Shown one piece after another: positions 54,513 to 64,000 of a stretch of DNA of 64,000 nucleotides (the stretch's first letter is position 1; each line of letters opens with the position of its first letter). Location: NCBI GenBank assembly GCA_964017145.1, contig OZ024840.1, positions 868,001 through 932,000 of the forward strand. Reading direction: 5' to 3'. Source of the stretch: Agrocybe praecox (taxonomy: Eukaryota > Basidiomycota > Agaricomycetes > Agaricales > Agrocybaceae). Position numbers and translations under genes: made by a program. The notes under the pieces are model-generated. The model had not been told where the DNA came from. It saw nothing but the letters and a program-made list of their open reading frames with translations, and did not search any database.

Positions 54513-57500
54513 AATTCACATCACGTGTGTATATTTGTTGGCGTGATTGACGCGACCTGGCCTCACGCATTTGTCACACATTACGAGACCTGAGAAAAAC
54601 GATGGAATCGCCTTAAGCTGATGAAAAAACTCTCTATTCCCCGGTCACGCGTATACCTTCGGATATATCAATAGACTGTTTTGTGTCTGCTTGATACGTT
54701 CGGTTTACGGGCATAAACCAGCTAGTAAACTGAAGAAAAATGCCTTGCATTTCAATGGATGTTTGTCTGGAACATGTTTATTGGGCTTGCTACTTTTATA
54801 TGGTATCCACGAGTATACAGTTTTTCAATAAATGAGCTGTTTTTCGCCAGCGGTGCTTTGAGTTAGTTAGGAAGTTAATGAAAAGGTTCGTGGATATGCA
54901 ATTTAAATTCAATAAACATTCAGATGAAATCCGACAGATACCAATCACTATGCCATGTAGTATCTAGGCTGCATGTACGACGAAGTCCTTTCTTGTCTCG
55001 AGGGATTACTGGTGTTGAACCTCGAGCTAAGGATGTGATATAACGTAGCCCTGCATATATTCTTCGGTGCATAAAACACTTGTTACGCAACTGTATATAG
55101 TAGATGTCAGGCAACAAGTTATTGAAATACCAAGGTGCGCACCGCTGGTTGAGCTCTAGAAATATTTGGCACATTGCTCATGTGACCAGTGACAAGATTG
55201 AAGCTTCCGCCGGTGATGATTACTTGTTGCGCGCTCTGGAATAGGCCTGTATCCTCTCTTAGTAAAGAGTACTACTAATACCATCGTGAAGAATTAAGTA
55301 GAAAATAATACACACTCGTGTATCCACCCGAAGTAGTATATAATGGTTGATGATCCGTGAGAAGCTATAGAGTAAACCAAGGTTTTGTATATCGTTAATG
55401 AATACGGCTGAGAGCCCTAGATACTCACAGAAAGCCTCCTAACCAGACACTCTAGTCTGATGTTTATCTGAGCAATATTCGACCAAATGATAGGGTTTTC
55501 CTCAAGATAATTCGCCAGATCAGTCAGTATTCTGCTCGAAACAGAGAGTCAGATACCCATACTCTATCACAATAGGGCCACATTTGGATCGAGTCGTACG
55601 CACTGCTCGTATTCATCCGAGACCGTGTGGGATGACCACAACGAACACCCTAGGCGGAGAGCATCCGATATCTGCTTGGATACATCTGGCGTCCATTTCA
55701 AAAGTCCAAGCAAGGTACGTCTGCTCTGAATGGAGAGCTTCTATGCACAAAGACGGAATTTTAGTGTGACTTGGGTTCCAGAGACTTAGCATTCGTGCAT
55801 ACCACCACTTTCTGTTCAATAATGCTGGTAGAAACCCCAAATAAGGTCTTGTTACACTCTCCATGAGTTTCGTGTGCGGGGAAGGGTTCACGTTCATGGG
55901 ACTGCATGAGATAAAGTGTCAAGTATTAGGAATCTTGTTAGAGATGATTGACCGGGGGTGATAATGGGAAGGGTTGGTAAATGAAACTGGGATGTCCTTG
56001 CAGTTTATCATCTAACAGCGTGTCCCCGGATTCTAGATTCTATTATTACTTGAAGAGTTCCATGCCACTGATTTACATTATTGGCTGCTCTCCGTAAAAA
56101 TAGGAACAAAAATGGCTTGTCTTTCACACTTGATGATGGTCTGTAATTTTCTCCAAGCCGTGGAATTAGGAATGGGAGTGCTACGGCTATGGCGCTCAAA
56201 ACAGACAACCCCACCGGAATATCTCCGCGTTTTTCGGCGCAGTACGATTAGGCAGTGTGGCAGTGCAATCGGTGACGCACTGCCCGACCTATTATTGCAT
56301 GATTGGACTTGGATTAGATTAGATTTTTGTATGACAGCGGCGCGACGAGTACATACCAAAGTACAACACCGCAGCCGCCATCATACAGTCTTCGACGCGT
56401 CTCTGAGATCTGAGCCTTGATATATGATACAGCAGACTGGACTGCTTCTTCAGCGGTATTACTGAAAGCGCACGTGATAAACTCGCGTCCAGTGTCTTCT
56501 ACGATGCTTTTCATAGCTAAACACACTTTCCTGCATTCCATGTTGAATCTGCCTCTTGCGCTGGCAGTAGGTCCTATTGGACAAATTTGCATCAAATTCT
56601 AATGCTGTACCATGGCCATCATCATTCTACCATTTTTTTCTATTAAGTTCAATACTTACATTTCTTTTGCTTCTTGCGTCTCACTTCATACCCGACGTCC
56701 CCTGTACACCAGCACGACAAGCTTAATTTAGATAAACCTCTCCTTGACTTACCATTGTGCGTGTAACACACTCGACGCATCTCCAAGACTAGAAAGAATG
56801 GAAAATGCATGTGGCGATTGTGGACGTGGAATAGAAAAAGTGGGTATTGATAACGAGTCAAATTATTTATTACTGACTGTAGGAGCGGAATTTACAAGAC
56901 TAAGACCCACGTTCCAACACCCGTTAGCTTCCCATTAATCCAAAAATACATCACTGAAGTAATTTCCGCCTGACGAGGCCAATATCTGAGCTGGTGGGTC
57001 AAAAAATTCATTGACCGTGAGACTTCAGAAACTCGCCATTCTTCACGAACGCGCATCGTGGGAGAGGGTTTTACAAAGGGACATAGGCGGAAGGTGCTTG
57101 ACGTTTGATTACAGCAAAGAGAGAGGGCGGGGATAGAAATACACATACTACGGTTCACGGAGTGTATGTATGGGTTGAATCGAACAAGGTCGAGGTTGAT
57201 TTTATTGCTGTATGCGCATGATGGGTTTTGGAATACTATATGGGCTTGTAAAATACGAGCTGAAAGGGGACGAGGGGGGGGAAAGGGGGAGTGTTGCGTG
57301 AAGGCGTGCTAGATAAGGCTCGTTTAACGGATGCGAATGATTTTGGACACTGTAACTTCTGGATCCGCTCATTGAAGTTCACGTTCAGGCTATACAACCC
57401 AATATGCGACAGTACGCGTTGTTTCTCTACCACAGCCTCTAGCGCTTGTTTAAAATTGTTTGTTTTCATTCAACATTGAAATATCTAATGGTGTGTCTAT

Positions 57501-58134
57501 CGTTGAGGAGGGAGTGGCAACCTGATTTAGAGTTGTTGTGCTATAGGTGAGCTTGTGTAATCGTTGGGGCAGTCCAGCCTGCGGCCCAGATAATATAGAC
57601 TTGCATGCTTGCAGGTGCGATTATGGCGGCCATGAGCCACATAAAGCTGTTGAGGGAAGAAGAATTGCCGATTTCATACAGGAGGGAAGTGACAAAAAAA
57701 GAAAGGATACGTGCGGTATGAGTGGCAGTGCAAAGTTCAAAAGGACTCGCCTTAACTTGACAAAAAAAAACACCCTTATTACCCGGTCACATTGGCGGAA
57801 GTCGACGGTTGTATTACGCGAAATGCGTTGTAAATGGGTCGTACGAGGTTTCGTCTCCGCCAGCTCAGCTTGGCCCATAACCAACAAGTACCTTTCATCT
57901 AGTGAGGAAATGTGCTGTTAGAGTGATGCTGAAGAGTTCTGCAGTGTCACTGTATCCGTAATAGTGTCAGAACACTGGAAGATAGACTCTGGGGCAGCTG
58001 CGTGTCAATGGAGACGGATGATGATGTTTGGATACCAAAATCACTCAGAAAAATATTGCCCTATTTGAGCATCCGAAATCGTTTAAATTGATAAACAGTA
58101 AGTAAATCGGATAAGAAAAATAAGGTACAATATA
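54513..58134. other. Gene-poor stretch
   Basis: Open frames up to about 120 codons occur on both strands, but none has a domain, consistent splice structure or convincing composition. A minus-strand stretch around 56,314-56,595 (KSIVEDTGREFITCAFSNTA) looks the most protein-like and might be an isolated exon. I found no RNA gene and no long repeat. Confidence 0.35.
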
Positions 58135-59583
58135 CTAGAGCCCACCGAGGACATCTATAGCATGCTCTATCATATCCTTGCGCTCCTCTTCCGACAGCGG
58201 CACAGTCTCGTCCGTTAGCTCGCTGCCGAACATGGCATATGGAGTCTCGAAAATCTGAGTGGAGACAGTAACTTTGGGTGGCTCTTCTTTCTTCTCGATC
58301 TTGGGTTGTTCGACCAGTTCGAATTGATCTGTCTCTTCGTTGTATTTGAACTCCGGTCCAGGGACTTGCTGTGAGGGCGCATAACTAGTATCGAGGCGCT
58401 TCCTTCCAACTTGACATATGATGTTTAACAAGTAAATGGAGAACTTCTGGCAGTTGTTGTCCATTAGACGGTACCCTTTCTCCATCTGGTTAATAGCAAT
58501 GTTTCCTGTAGTTAGGTGCATGATTGAGCACGATGAACCGTTAAATGAATGGCAGAGAAATAATCATACCGGCGTCAACAATAGCTTGGTCGTTGAATGT
58601 GGTGTATCCGACGTCTTCTAGGTCGAATTTCTCATCTCCCACCTTACCATTCTGGTAAACAACGTTCATGTGTTTATCAGCCCCCAACTCGTGGTAGAAT
58701 CCTCCAACGAAGACTGCCCAGTGCTGCGTCTTCCTCGGAAGGAATTTTCCTACAAATCTACCAAACCCTCCCCCAATTGGATGCCAGCCAATTTTGACTT
58801 CGCGTCGTTCTGTATTTTGGTTAGCAACGCCCTTGGGGACAACGTTCTTCCCTGGTCCTAGCCCAGAGCTCTCCGAGCTGCTTGCTGAACTTCCTAAAAC
58901 CACAGGCGTAGCACGCTCAAAACCTGGTGACCTGACGATAAAGGAACATATGTTATTGAAAGTTTATATCAGGTTTTAGAATCATTACTTACGAGCCGAG
59001 CTCCGTGGGTTCGATACTAAGGTAAATGGAAAAAAGAAAAATTAAATCAGTTATTGCAAGTATACACAACAAAAAAAGAAGTGACTCACTCGCCGATGGA
59101 AAGGACGACAAAGATGTGATCACCCTGAATCAAAGCGGAAGAAACAGCACCGTTTTCTTCAAAGCTAATGGTATTTACGGAGCCGGAAACGGCAGATGCG
59201 CCTTTTCCAGCCCAGACAAATGGTCTTCCATCGCTCATATCTACACGAAGTGACGCAGAAGGGAATGCAGCTTCGACATTAATCGGCTCAGGAGGAGCGT
59301 TGGCGCAAAGAGCCACGGAAAAAGACAGTTGAGCCTCTTGATACACATAAAAAATGTTAGGAACGCGACTCAAATTTTTAATTAAAAAAACCTAACTAGT
59401 TGGATCTTCGCCTGAAGGATTGGTGTCCTTCAATATTTCAAGGGGAATGTTCTTGAGTTGACCAGCAACGAATGGCGAAACGCTCTTGAACCAAATTTCT
59501 CGGCCGGAAGTTGTTTGCTGCTCATCGGTAGTACGAACAGCAGGAAGAGGTAAAGAATACGAGAGTACGAAAGGAAGCGACAT
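58135..59583 (-). CDS. LRAT/NlpC-like papain-fold protein with extra N-terminal domain
   Basis: Exons start at 59583 (MSLPFVLSYSLPLPAVRTTD) and continue with a beta-rich piece (LRVDMSDGRPFVWAGKGASA, near 59,086-59,340). A linker rich in Ser follows. The core reads PRKTQHWAVFVGGFYHELGA and then, after an intron, NIAINQMEKGYRLMDNNCQK with FSIYLLNIIC. The HW…H…NNCQ order is that of LRAT-like/NlpC/P60 enzymes, with His and Cys as catalytic residues. The acidic C-terminal tail ends at 58135. The family includes acyltransferases and peptidases; the substrate here is unknown. Exact borders of the small middle exons near 58,925-59,085 are uncertain. Confidence 0.6.
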
Positions 59584-60367
59584 TTCGAAGGTTGTAACTT
59601 GGGATGTTTCTGGGATGCGATAACAGGAAGATGGACTCTGTCTTTATACCTCTTTAGACTTTGGACTTTGGTACAACATAACAAAGAAATGTTGGTTATT
59701 CTGGAGTCTTGACCGCCGTGCCTGAAGGGGCGCCCTGGGATCAAAATCAGTATAAGGAATCTAAGGATTGTTGTGGATGTTTTCAATGCGTACCTAAACA
59801 TAAGCGTCAGGGGGTCAAAATTTCAGTCGTCGTTGAAACATATGCGCATTGAATTCCAGTCCGATCGACGTCACCATTATACAGTATGTAATAGAAAAAG
59901 AAGAGGTACGACGCTGTAAAAGGACCATAAACGACGTGTCACGGGCCAAGGCACTTCAAATTATATCGGCAAGGCACTTTCCGTAGTCGGAACCCAAAAT
60001 AATCCGGAGTCTGGGACCTGGGCCTGAATAATCACAGTGACCTGACTGGTCTGAATGGGCGATGGAAATAGTAGACATCTAAAATGCAAAGCCAAATTGT
60101 AACGTCGGCACAAAATGCCAGAATTGCAGATGCACAAATATGACAACATTTAACTAGGTACTTATTTTTTCTTTCAAGATGTTTGGATATAATACATAAT
60201 TACTGATAAACGTAGAAAGTAAAGCTGCGAAATTTCCGATTGAAATAGTCGCCGAATGAATGATGATGGGAGGTAGGAGATACAACAAACAAATCAAGGA
60301 GTCAGGACGAAACACGCGAAACAAAACAAAAGAGAGTTGAAGAATGCTCGGAAAATGTCGAAAGGCA

Positions 60368-63300
60368 CTAGGTACCACCGTTGATAGTCGATGCCTTATC
60401 CGTGAAAAAGGTTTCTTCCAGTTCCAGATCTTTAGAGGTATCGCCATAAGATAGCTCGGCTTGCACGGCGGAAGGAGGCACCAGACGCAGCGTGGAATCC
60501 GGAGCCCATCGCTCAAAGTCTAGGTCAAGTTCCAAGTGTTTGGGAATGCTGATAGTCACTTCCGCGCTTGAATTAAAGTCTCCGCCGGCTTCGTGGCACT
60601 CGTTGAAGCCAACTAGAGTGGCAGGAGTATGCGGCTCACTGCTGGAGCTGTGAGCAAAAGAGGGAGTTGGCCCCTGGTTCATGTTCACGAGCGTCATAGG
60701 CGAAGGAAGATTGTCGGGACGAGAGAGTATCCAGCTAGGGCACTCATACATATCCCTGATGAAAGTACCGCTACCTACTTCGCGAAGAGTAGGACGCAAT
60801 CCCATCCCATCTTCTTCCGGGTCAGTCACGATCGCAGCAGAGGAACTTGAGTGTGGAAGGGCCTGAGAAGTTGAGTGTCCATCATAACTCGTGGAGGGTT
60901 TACGAATACCAGAATGTCCCAATCCAAGTCCAAGATTGAGAGCAGGAAAACCTTTATGAAATAGAGGGTGACAAGCCGGGGTGAAAGAGCACAGAGTCGC
61001 TTTAGATGGTAACGCTGCAGGAACATTGTAGGTAAAGCCAATCCCACTGCCAATTTGATGAAGACCCATCGGCAGATTATCAATAGGTTCTGCATGTTTC
61101 GCAAGCCGTAGTGTGGCAGTAGACCGAGGCTTCTTACGAAGTTTCGTGATAGAGAAAGAGGATGTGCTCATGCTAAACAAGCGATGAGGGTGAATAGCCG
61201 ATCGATATTTTCTTAGCTTGGGGGCCTTGAATATTCCAGAAACTTTTCCAAATTCCAAGGAGGCAATAGAAGCAGTGGAGCCCTGTTGCTCGCGGTCTAT
61301 TTCTTCCCATAAACGAGTCATCCTGTCTGTAGGGTCATCATCTTGGTCGACCTCTTGAACCTCTTGGATCGGAACATCGGCACATGGATGACCTGGGCTC
61401 GCTGAGGTAGACGTGGGCTCGTCTTCTTCATGAATTACTTCAGGAATCATAACGCCGGTATCAGAGGCAAATAACTCAGGTAATGCCGGAAGCTTTGGGA
61501 GTGAACGATGCTTTGAAACCCCTCGAACGCAATAGGACCTGCGTAATCCAGATGAAAGGGGGACTAGCCTCAGCCTATGGTCAAGGTTTACTGATGATGG
61601 ATCAACGGAAACGTGTCTTCGATGGACGTCTTGGTCGGTCCTTTTACCCAGTCCTAAGGCGGGCTGCCCGTGAATTGGAACTGCATATTTGTTAGAATCA
61701 AAGTAAAGAGCCAATGGCTAATGAAGATCAAACGTACCATCCAAGGATTTGGCAGCAACACATTCCCATTCACTACGAAAAAAATTACTACGGATCGAGC
61801 CAAAGCAACACAAAAAGAAAAACATACATGTTCGCAAAGTATCCATGGCCTCGAATTTGCCCCATGTTCCATCTGATTGAAGGGTTACGTTCCAAACACT
61901 GAAAGGAAGGAGGCAATGAATATCTGAACAACGATGTCATCGATTTACTCACCTTCGTGATAAGATCGCGCGCCATAGGATGCACGAGACGCAACGACTC
62001 TGTTGGAATAATACATCCAATCACTCTGTTTTCCAAATAGCTATCGCTTATTACCCCATCAATGGGACCATAAGGTAACTACAAACAGCTTCAGCAAGCT
62101 CCAAGAAGAGAAAAAAACAGGAAAAGCTCACCGTTCCAAAGAACATATGAAACATTATCATACCAAATGCCCAACAATCCACAGAAGTTCCTCGCTTCCA
62201 ACCAAGGAATACCTCTGGTGCACGATATTCATTCATCGTCAAGCAAGGAACATGATCAACCGCCAAAGCATCGGTCAGGAACTGGCTGTGGCTGAAATCG
62301 GATATCACAATGTGGCCTTGGTTGTCTATGGCGATATTCTTCGGCTCCAGAGTGTTATGCACAATACCAGAATCGTGCAGGCTCGAGATGCCAGATACCT
62401 ATGAGCATTAGTGAATAATGATATTGTGTATGGGCTTGGTTGTACATACCAATTCTGCTGCGTAGAAAATTGCACGATGAGATGGAAGGGGTCCGTATTG
62501 ACTGATGAGATCTGCTAGGTTGCCGCCTCCATGATAATCCTGAGAGAAATTTAAACTTAAAGTTCTTTAAAGACCTGCAATGAACATGAGACTGACAGTG
62601 ATGATATAGATATGTTCTCCGCCTCGAAACGCCCAACGCATACACGCAATGAAAGGGGGCGACAGCTCGTTCAAATGCTCTAAGACCGTTTTCTCTGGCC
62701 AAGATGGCTTTTTAACGTGCCGTCTTTTTATATTGTACCTTTTCCCAGTATCCCGTTTCACGCACGTCTTCGTGTTATTCGCTGATCCTATGTCCTCAAT
62801 CTCGAAGTCTGAAAGCATCGCCCAGTGCTGTTGGCTGCATTCTGTAATAGCCATACTCGACTCGCCAACATCTTCTGGAATAGTCGGCAATCCAGAACGG
62901 CACTGAGACTTGGGCGATATCAGCAAGATTTCCTGGTGACATTTTCTTGTCAAAATTGTGCATATACGAAGGGGAAGAAGGAAGAAACGAACATCAATGT
63001 CATCATGACCCCATTCAGGATCTATGTCCTTGAGATGACTATAACTCTGTTTCCAAGTCGGTTCAATACCCGAGGGGGGATAATTTGTGATAGTGCTTAC
63101 CTCGATATCATAGCTCATGTCTGGATCAACATTAGACTTCCCACCTTGCTCAACGTGCAGACCAAGCCCATCGAAGAGGTCAGCAAATTTTTGCTTTATA
63201 AATTCTTCAATGTCATGTCTTGCACGAAAAGAGCCGAAACTCACAGAAAAGGGGACAGAATCAATATCGCCCACTTCCAAGCGAGGGGAGGTTGGCACAT

Positions 63301-63444
63301 CTATCGGAAAGAAGTTCGTTGGAGTGATAGGCCACTCAGGACTGCCCTGATACTTATGTAAAGAAACGACTGGCATAAGGTTTAATAACGAGAGGAGCAA
63401 CGAAATGAGCTTACAAGACTCTCGTCCTCGTAGCAGGTCGACAT
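60368..63444 (-). CDS. AGC-like pseudokinase with long C-terminal tail
   Basis: First exon MSTCYEDESL at 63444; then YQGSPEWPITPTNFFPIDVP and, after an intron, the kinase fold: MLSDFEIEDIGSANNTKTCV (a glycine loop without its glycines), a Lys in NIKRRHVKK, GGEHIYIIT, and DYHGGGNLADLISQYGPLPS (62,540-62,450). The catalytic loop reads VHNTLEPKNIAID instead of HRDLKPEN, and ISDFSHSQF replaces DFG. The activation region holds EYRAPEVFLGWKRGTSVDCW. The C-lobe continues in exons near 62,050-61,860 and ends FGMIMFHMFFGT / CLERNPSIRWNMGQIRGHGY, similar to AGC kinases. The last exon (to 60368) is a 440-residue Ser/Pro-rich tail. Loss of the catalytic Asp and the Gly motif predicts no kinase activity; a scaffold role is inferred. 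Confidence 0.7.
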
Positions 63445-63845
63445 TGCGGCTTCCGATACCTGGGGGTTGAATTTGGTAATGGCGGGGTCCTTCTCGAGGT
63501 GTCGCGATGTTCAGAGAGAAATAGAATGTCCCTGTCTTTTGTCAGAGTTTGTAGTTTGGCCGGGTTTGGTTTGTCGTGTTGAAACGATCGTTGTTTTGTT
63601 TTGACAGGACACGCACATGCCTCCAAAGCGACTCATCAAAGCTGTACGATTAACACCTCAAATGACAACGACTGCCAACAATGAGTAGAGGGTATTTTGG
63701 TGGCAACAAGGATATTATAGGTTGATAGTTTCAAATTTTGTAGCTTGAAATAGTATGAAATAATGATACATAGTTAACCATTCATGCTCTTCTGTATTCT
63801 CAAGACAGTAAGCGCGGTGAATGAGGCAAGAACGAGCATACTCAC

Positions 63846-64000
63846 CTATAACGGTTTCGTTTCGTCCAGGACCTTTTTGGTAGCTTCTACAATAATGTCG
63901 TGCTCAACACCATGAAGTCTCGTCTCATAATCCTCTAGCGACTCCCCCTTGACGAACGGTACTTCGCGGATCACAAGAGGTTCTCCCCTATCAACATCCT
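63846..64000 (-). CDS. ADE8: Phosphoribosylglycinamide formyltransferase, C-terminal end
   Basis: Only the last 50 or so codons are in the window: GEPLVIREVPFVKGESLEDY, then LHGVEHDIIVEATKKVL and DETKPL with the stop at 63846. The pattern (G.P.V.REV, G.SLE..E.R.H..EH..IV..T..VL) is the C-terminal strand-helix of GAR transformylase, which adds a formyl group from 10-formyl-tetrahydrofolate in step three of purine synthesis. In fungi this is a separate gene (ADE8). The start and active site lie beyond the right edge, so the assignment rests on this tail alone. Confidence 0.6.
   Translation of the reverse strand, partial: DVDRGEPLVIREVPFVKGESLEDYETRLHGVEHDIIVEATKKVLDETKPL

Noticed and set aside
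56008..56600. Small minus-strand gene at 56.0-56.6 kb
   Set aside because: Two adjacent frames look partly protein-like, but no in-phase junction joins them and no family is recognised.
1..64000. Viral or retroviral genes
   Set aside because: I saw no reverse transcriptase, integrase, capsid or RdRp motifs and no LTR pairs; all mobile elements found are DNA transposons.

Overview
The window comes from a filamentous basidiomycete, almost certainly an Agaricomycete. Genes are broken by many 45-100 nt GT..AG introns. The gene families (DUF6533 membrane proteins, BTB and F-box expansions, a MYND protein, a KDZ transposon with a CxC2 cysteine cluster) are typical of mushroom genomes. No bacterial-style operons are seen. 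All calls were made by reading translations, splice phases and repeats by eye; nothing was searched against a database.

Layout. 1-1.3 kb: 3' part of a CHORD-like Cys/His protein. 1.3-2.3 kb: palindromic and tandem repeats. 2.3-10.6 kb: a poorly resolved membrane-protein gene and a three-exon gene for a 1783-residue disordered Ser/Pro-rich protein. 11-18 kb: three BTB/POZ paralogues on the minus strand, one intact and two broken, with a 2-kb TIR transposon between them that itself carries a second TIR transposon. 18.5-23.1 kb and 46.6-49.9 kb: a direct duplication carrying intact DUF6533 genes; the first copy holds a 531-bp insertion absent from the second. 24.4-26.5 kb: an inverted-repeat element and a second, inverted copy of the 14.5-kb transposon. 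26.9-45.8 kb: one calcium/proton exchanger (CAX/VCX) gene on the minus strand, torn apart by transposons. 50-54.5 kb: an intact F-box gene, a decayed F-box copy and a MYND gene. 54.5-58.1 kb: no convincing gene. 58.1-64 kb: an LRAT/NlpC-like protein, a pseudokinase, and the 3' end of GAR transformylase.

The main discovery is the 19-kb CAX locus. Exons 1-2 and part of exon 3 lie at 45,772-45,498 and the remaining exons at 31,368-26,944. Every surviving splice junction keeps phase. Between the halves sits a KDZ DNA transposon (about 31,940-45,497) with long imperfect TIRs, an intact 1208-residue CxC2/KDZ transposase and five accessory genes. The middle of CAX is missing. A 3.0-kb hAT element with a perfect 8-bp target duplication lies in the penultimate CAX intron. 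Its transposase is itself split by a 1.8-kb TIR element rich in ATGGATAAA palindromes, and removing that element restores the hAT motif exactly. Across the KDZ element, in genes and spacers alike, paired GGCGCC/GCGCCGCC motifs recur about every 0.5 kb and are rare outside it. This is a possible element-wide protein-binding code that I do not recognise as described.
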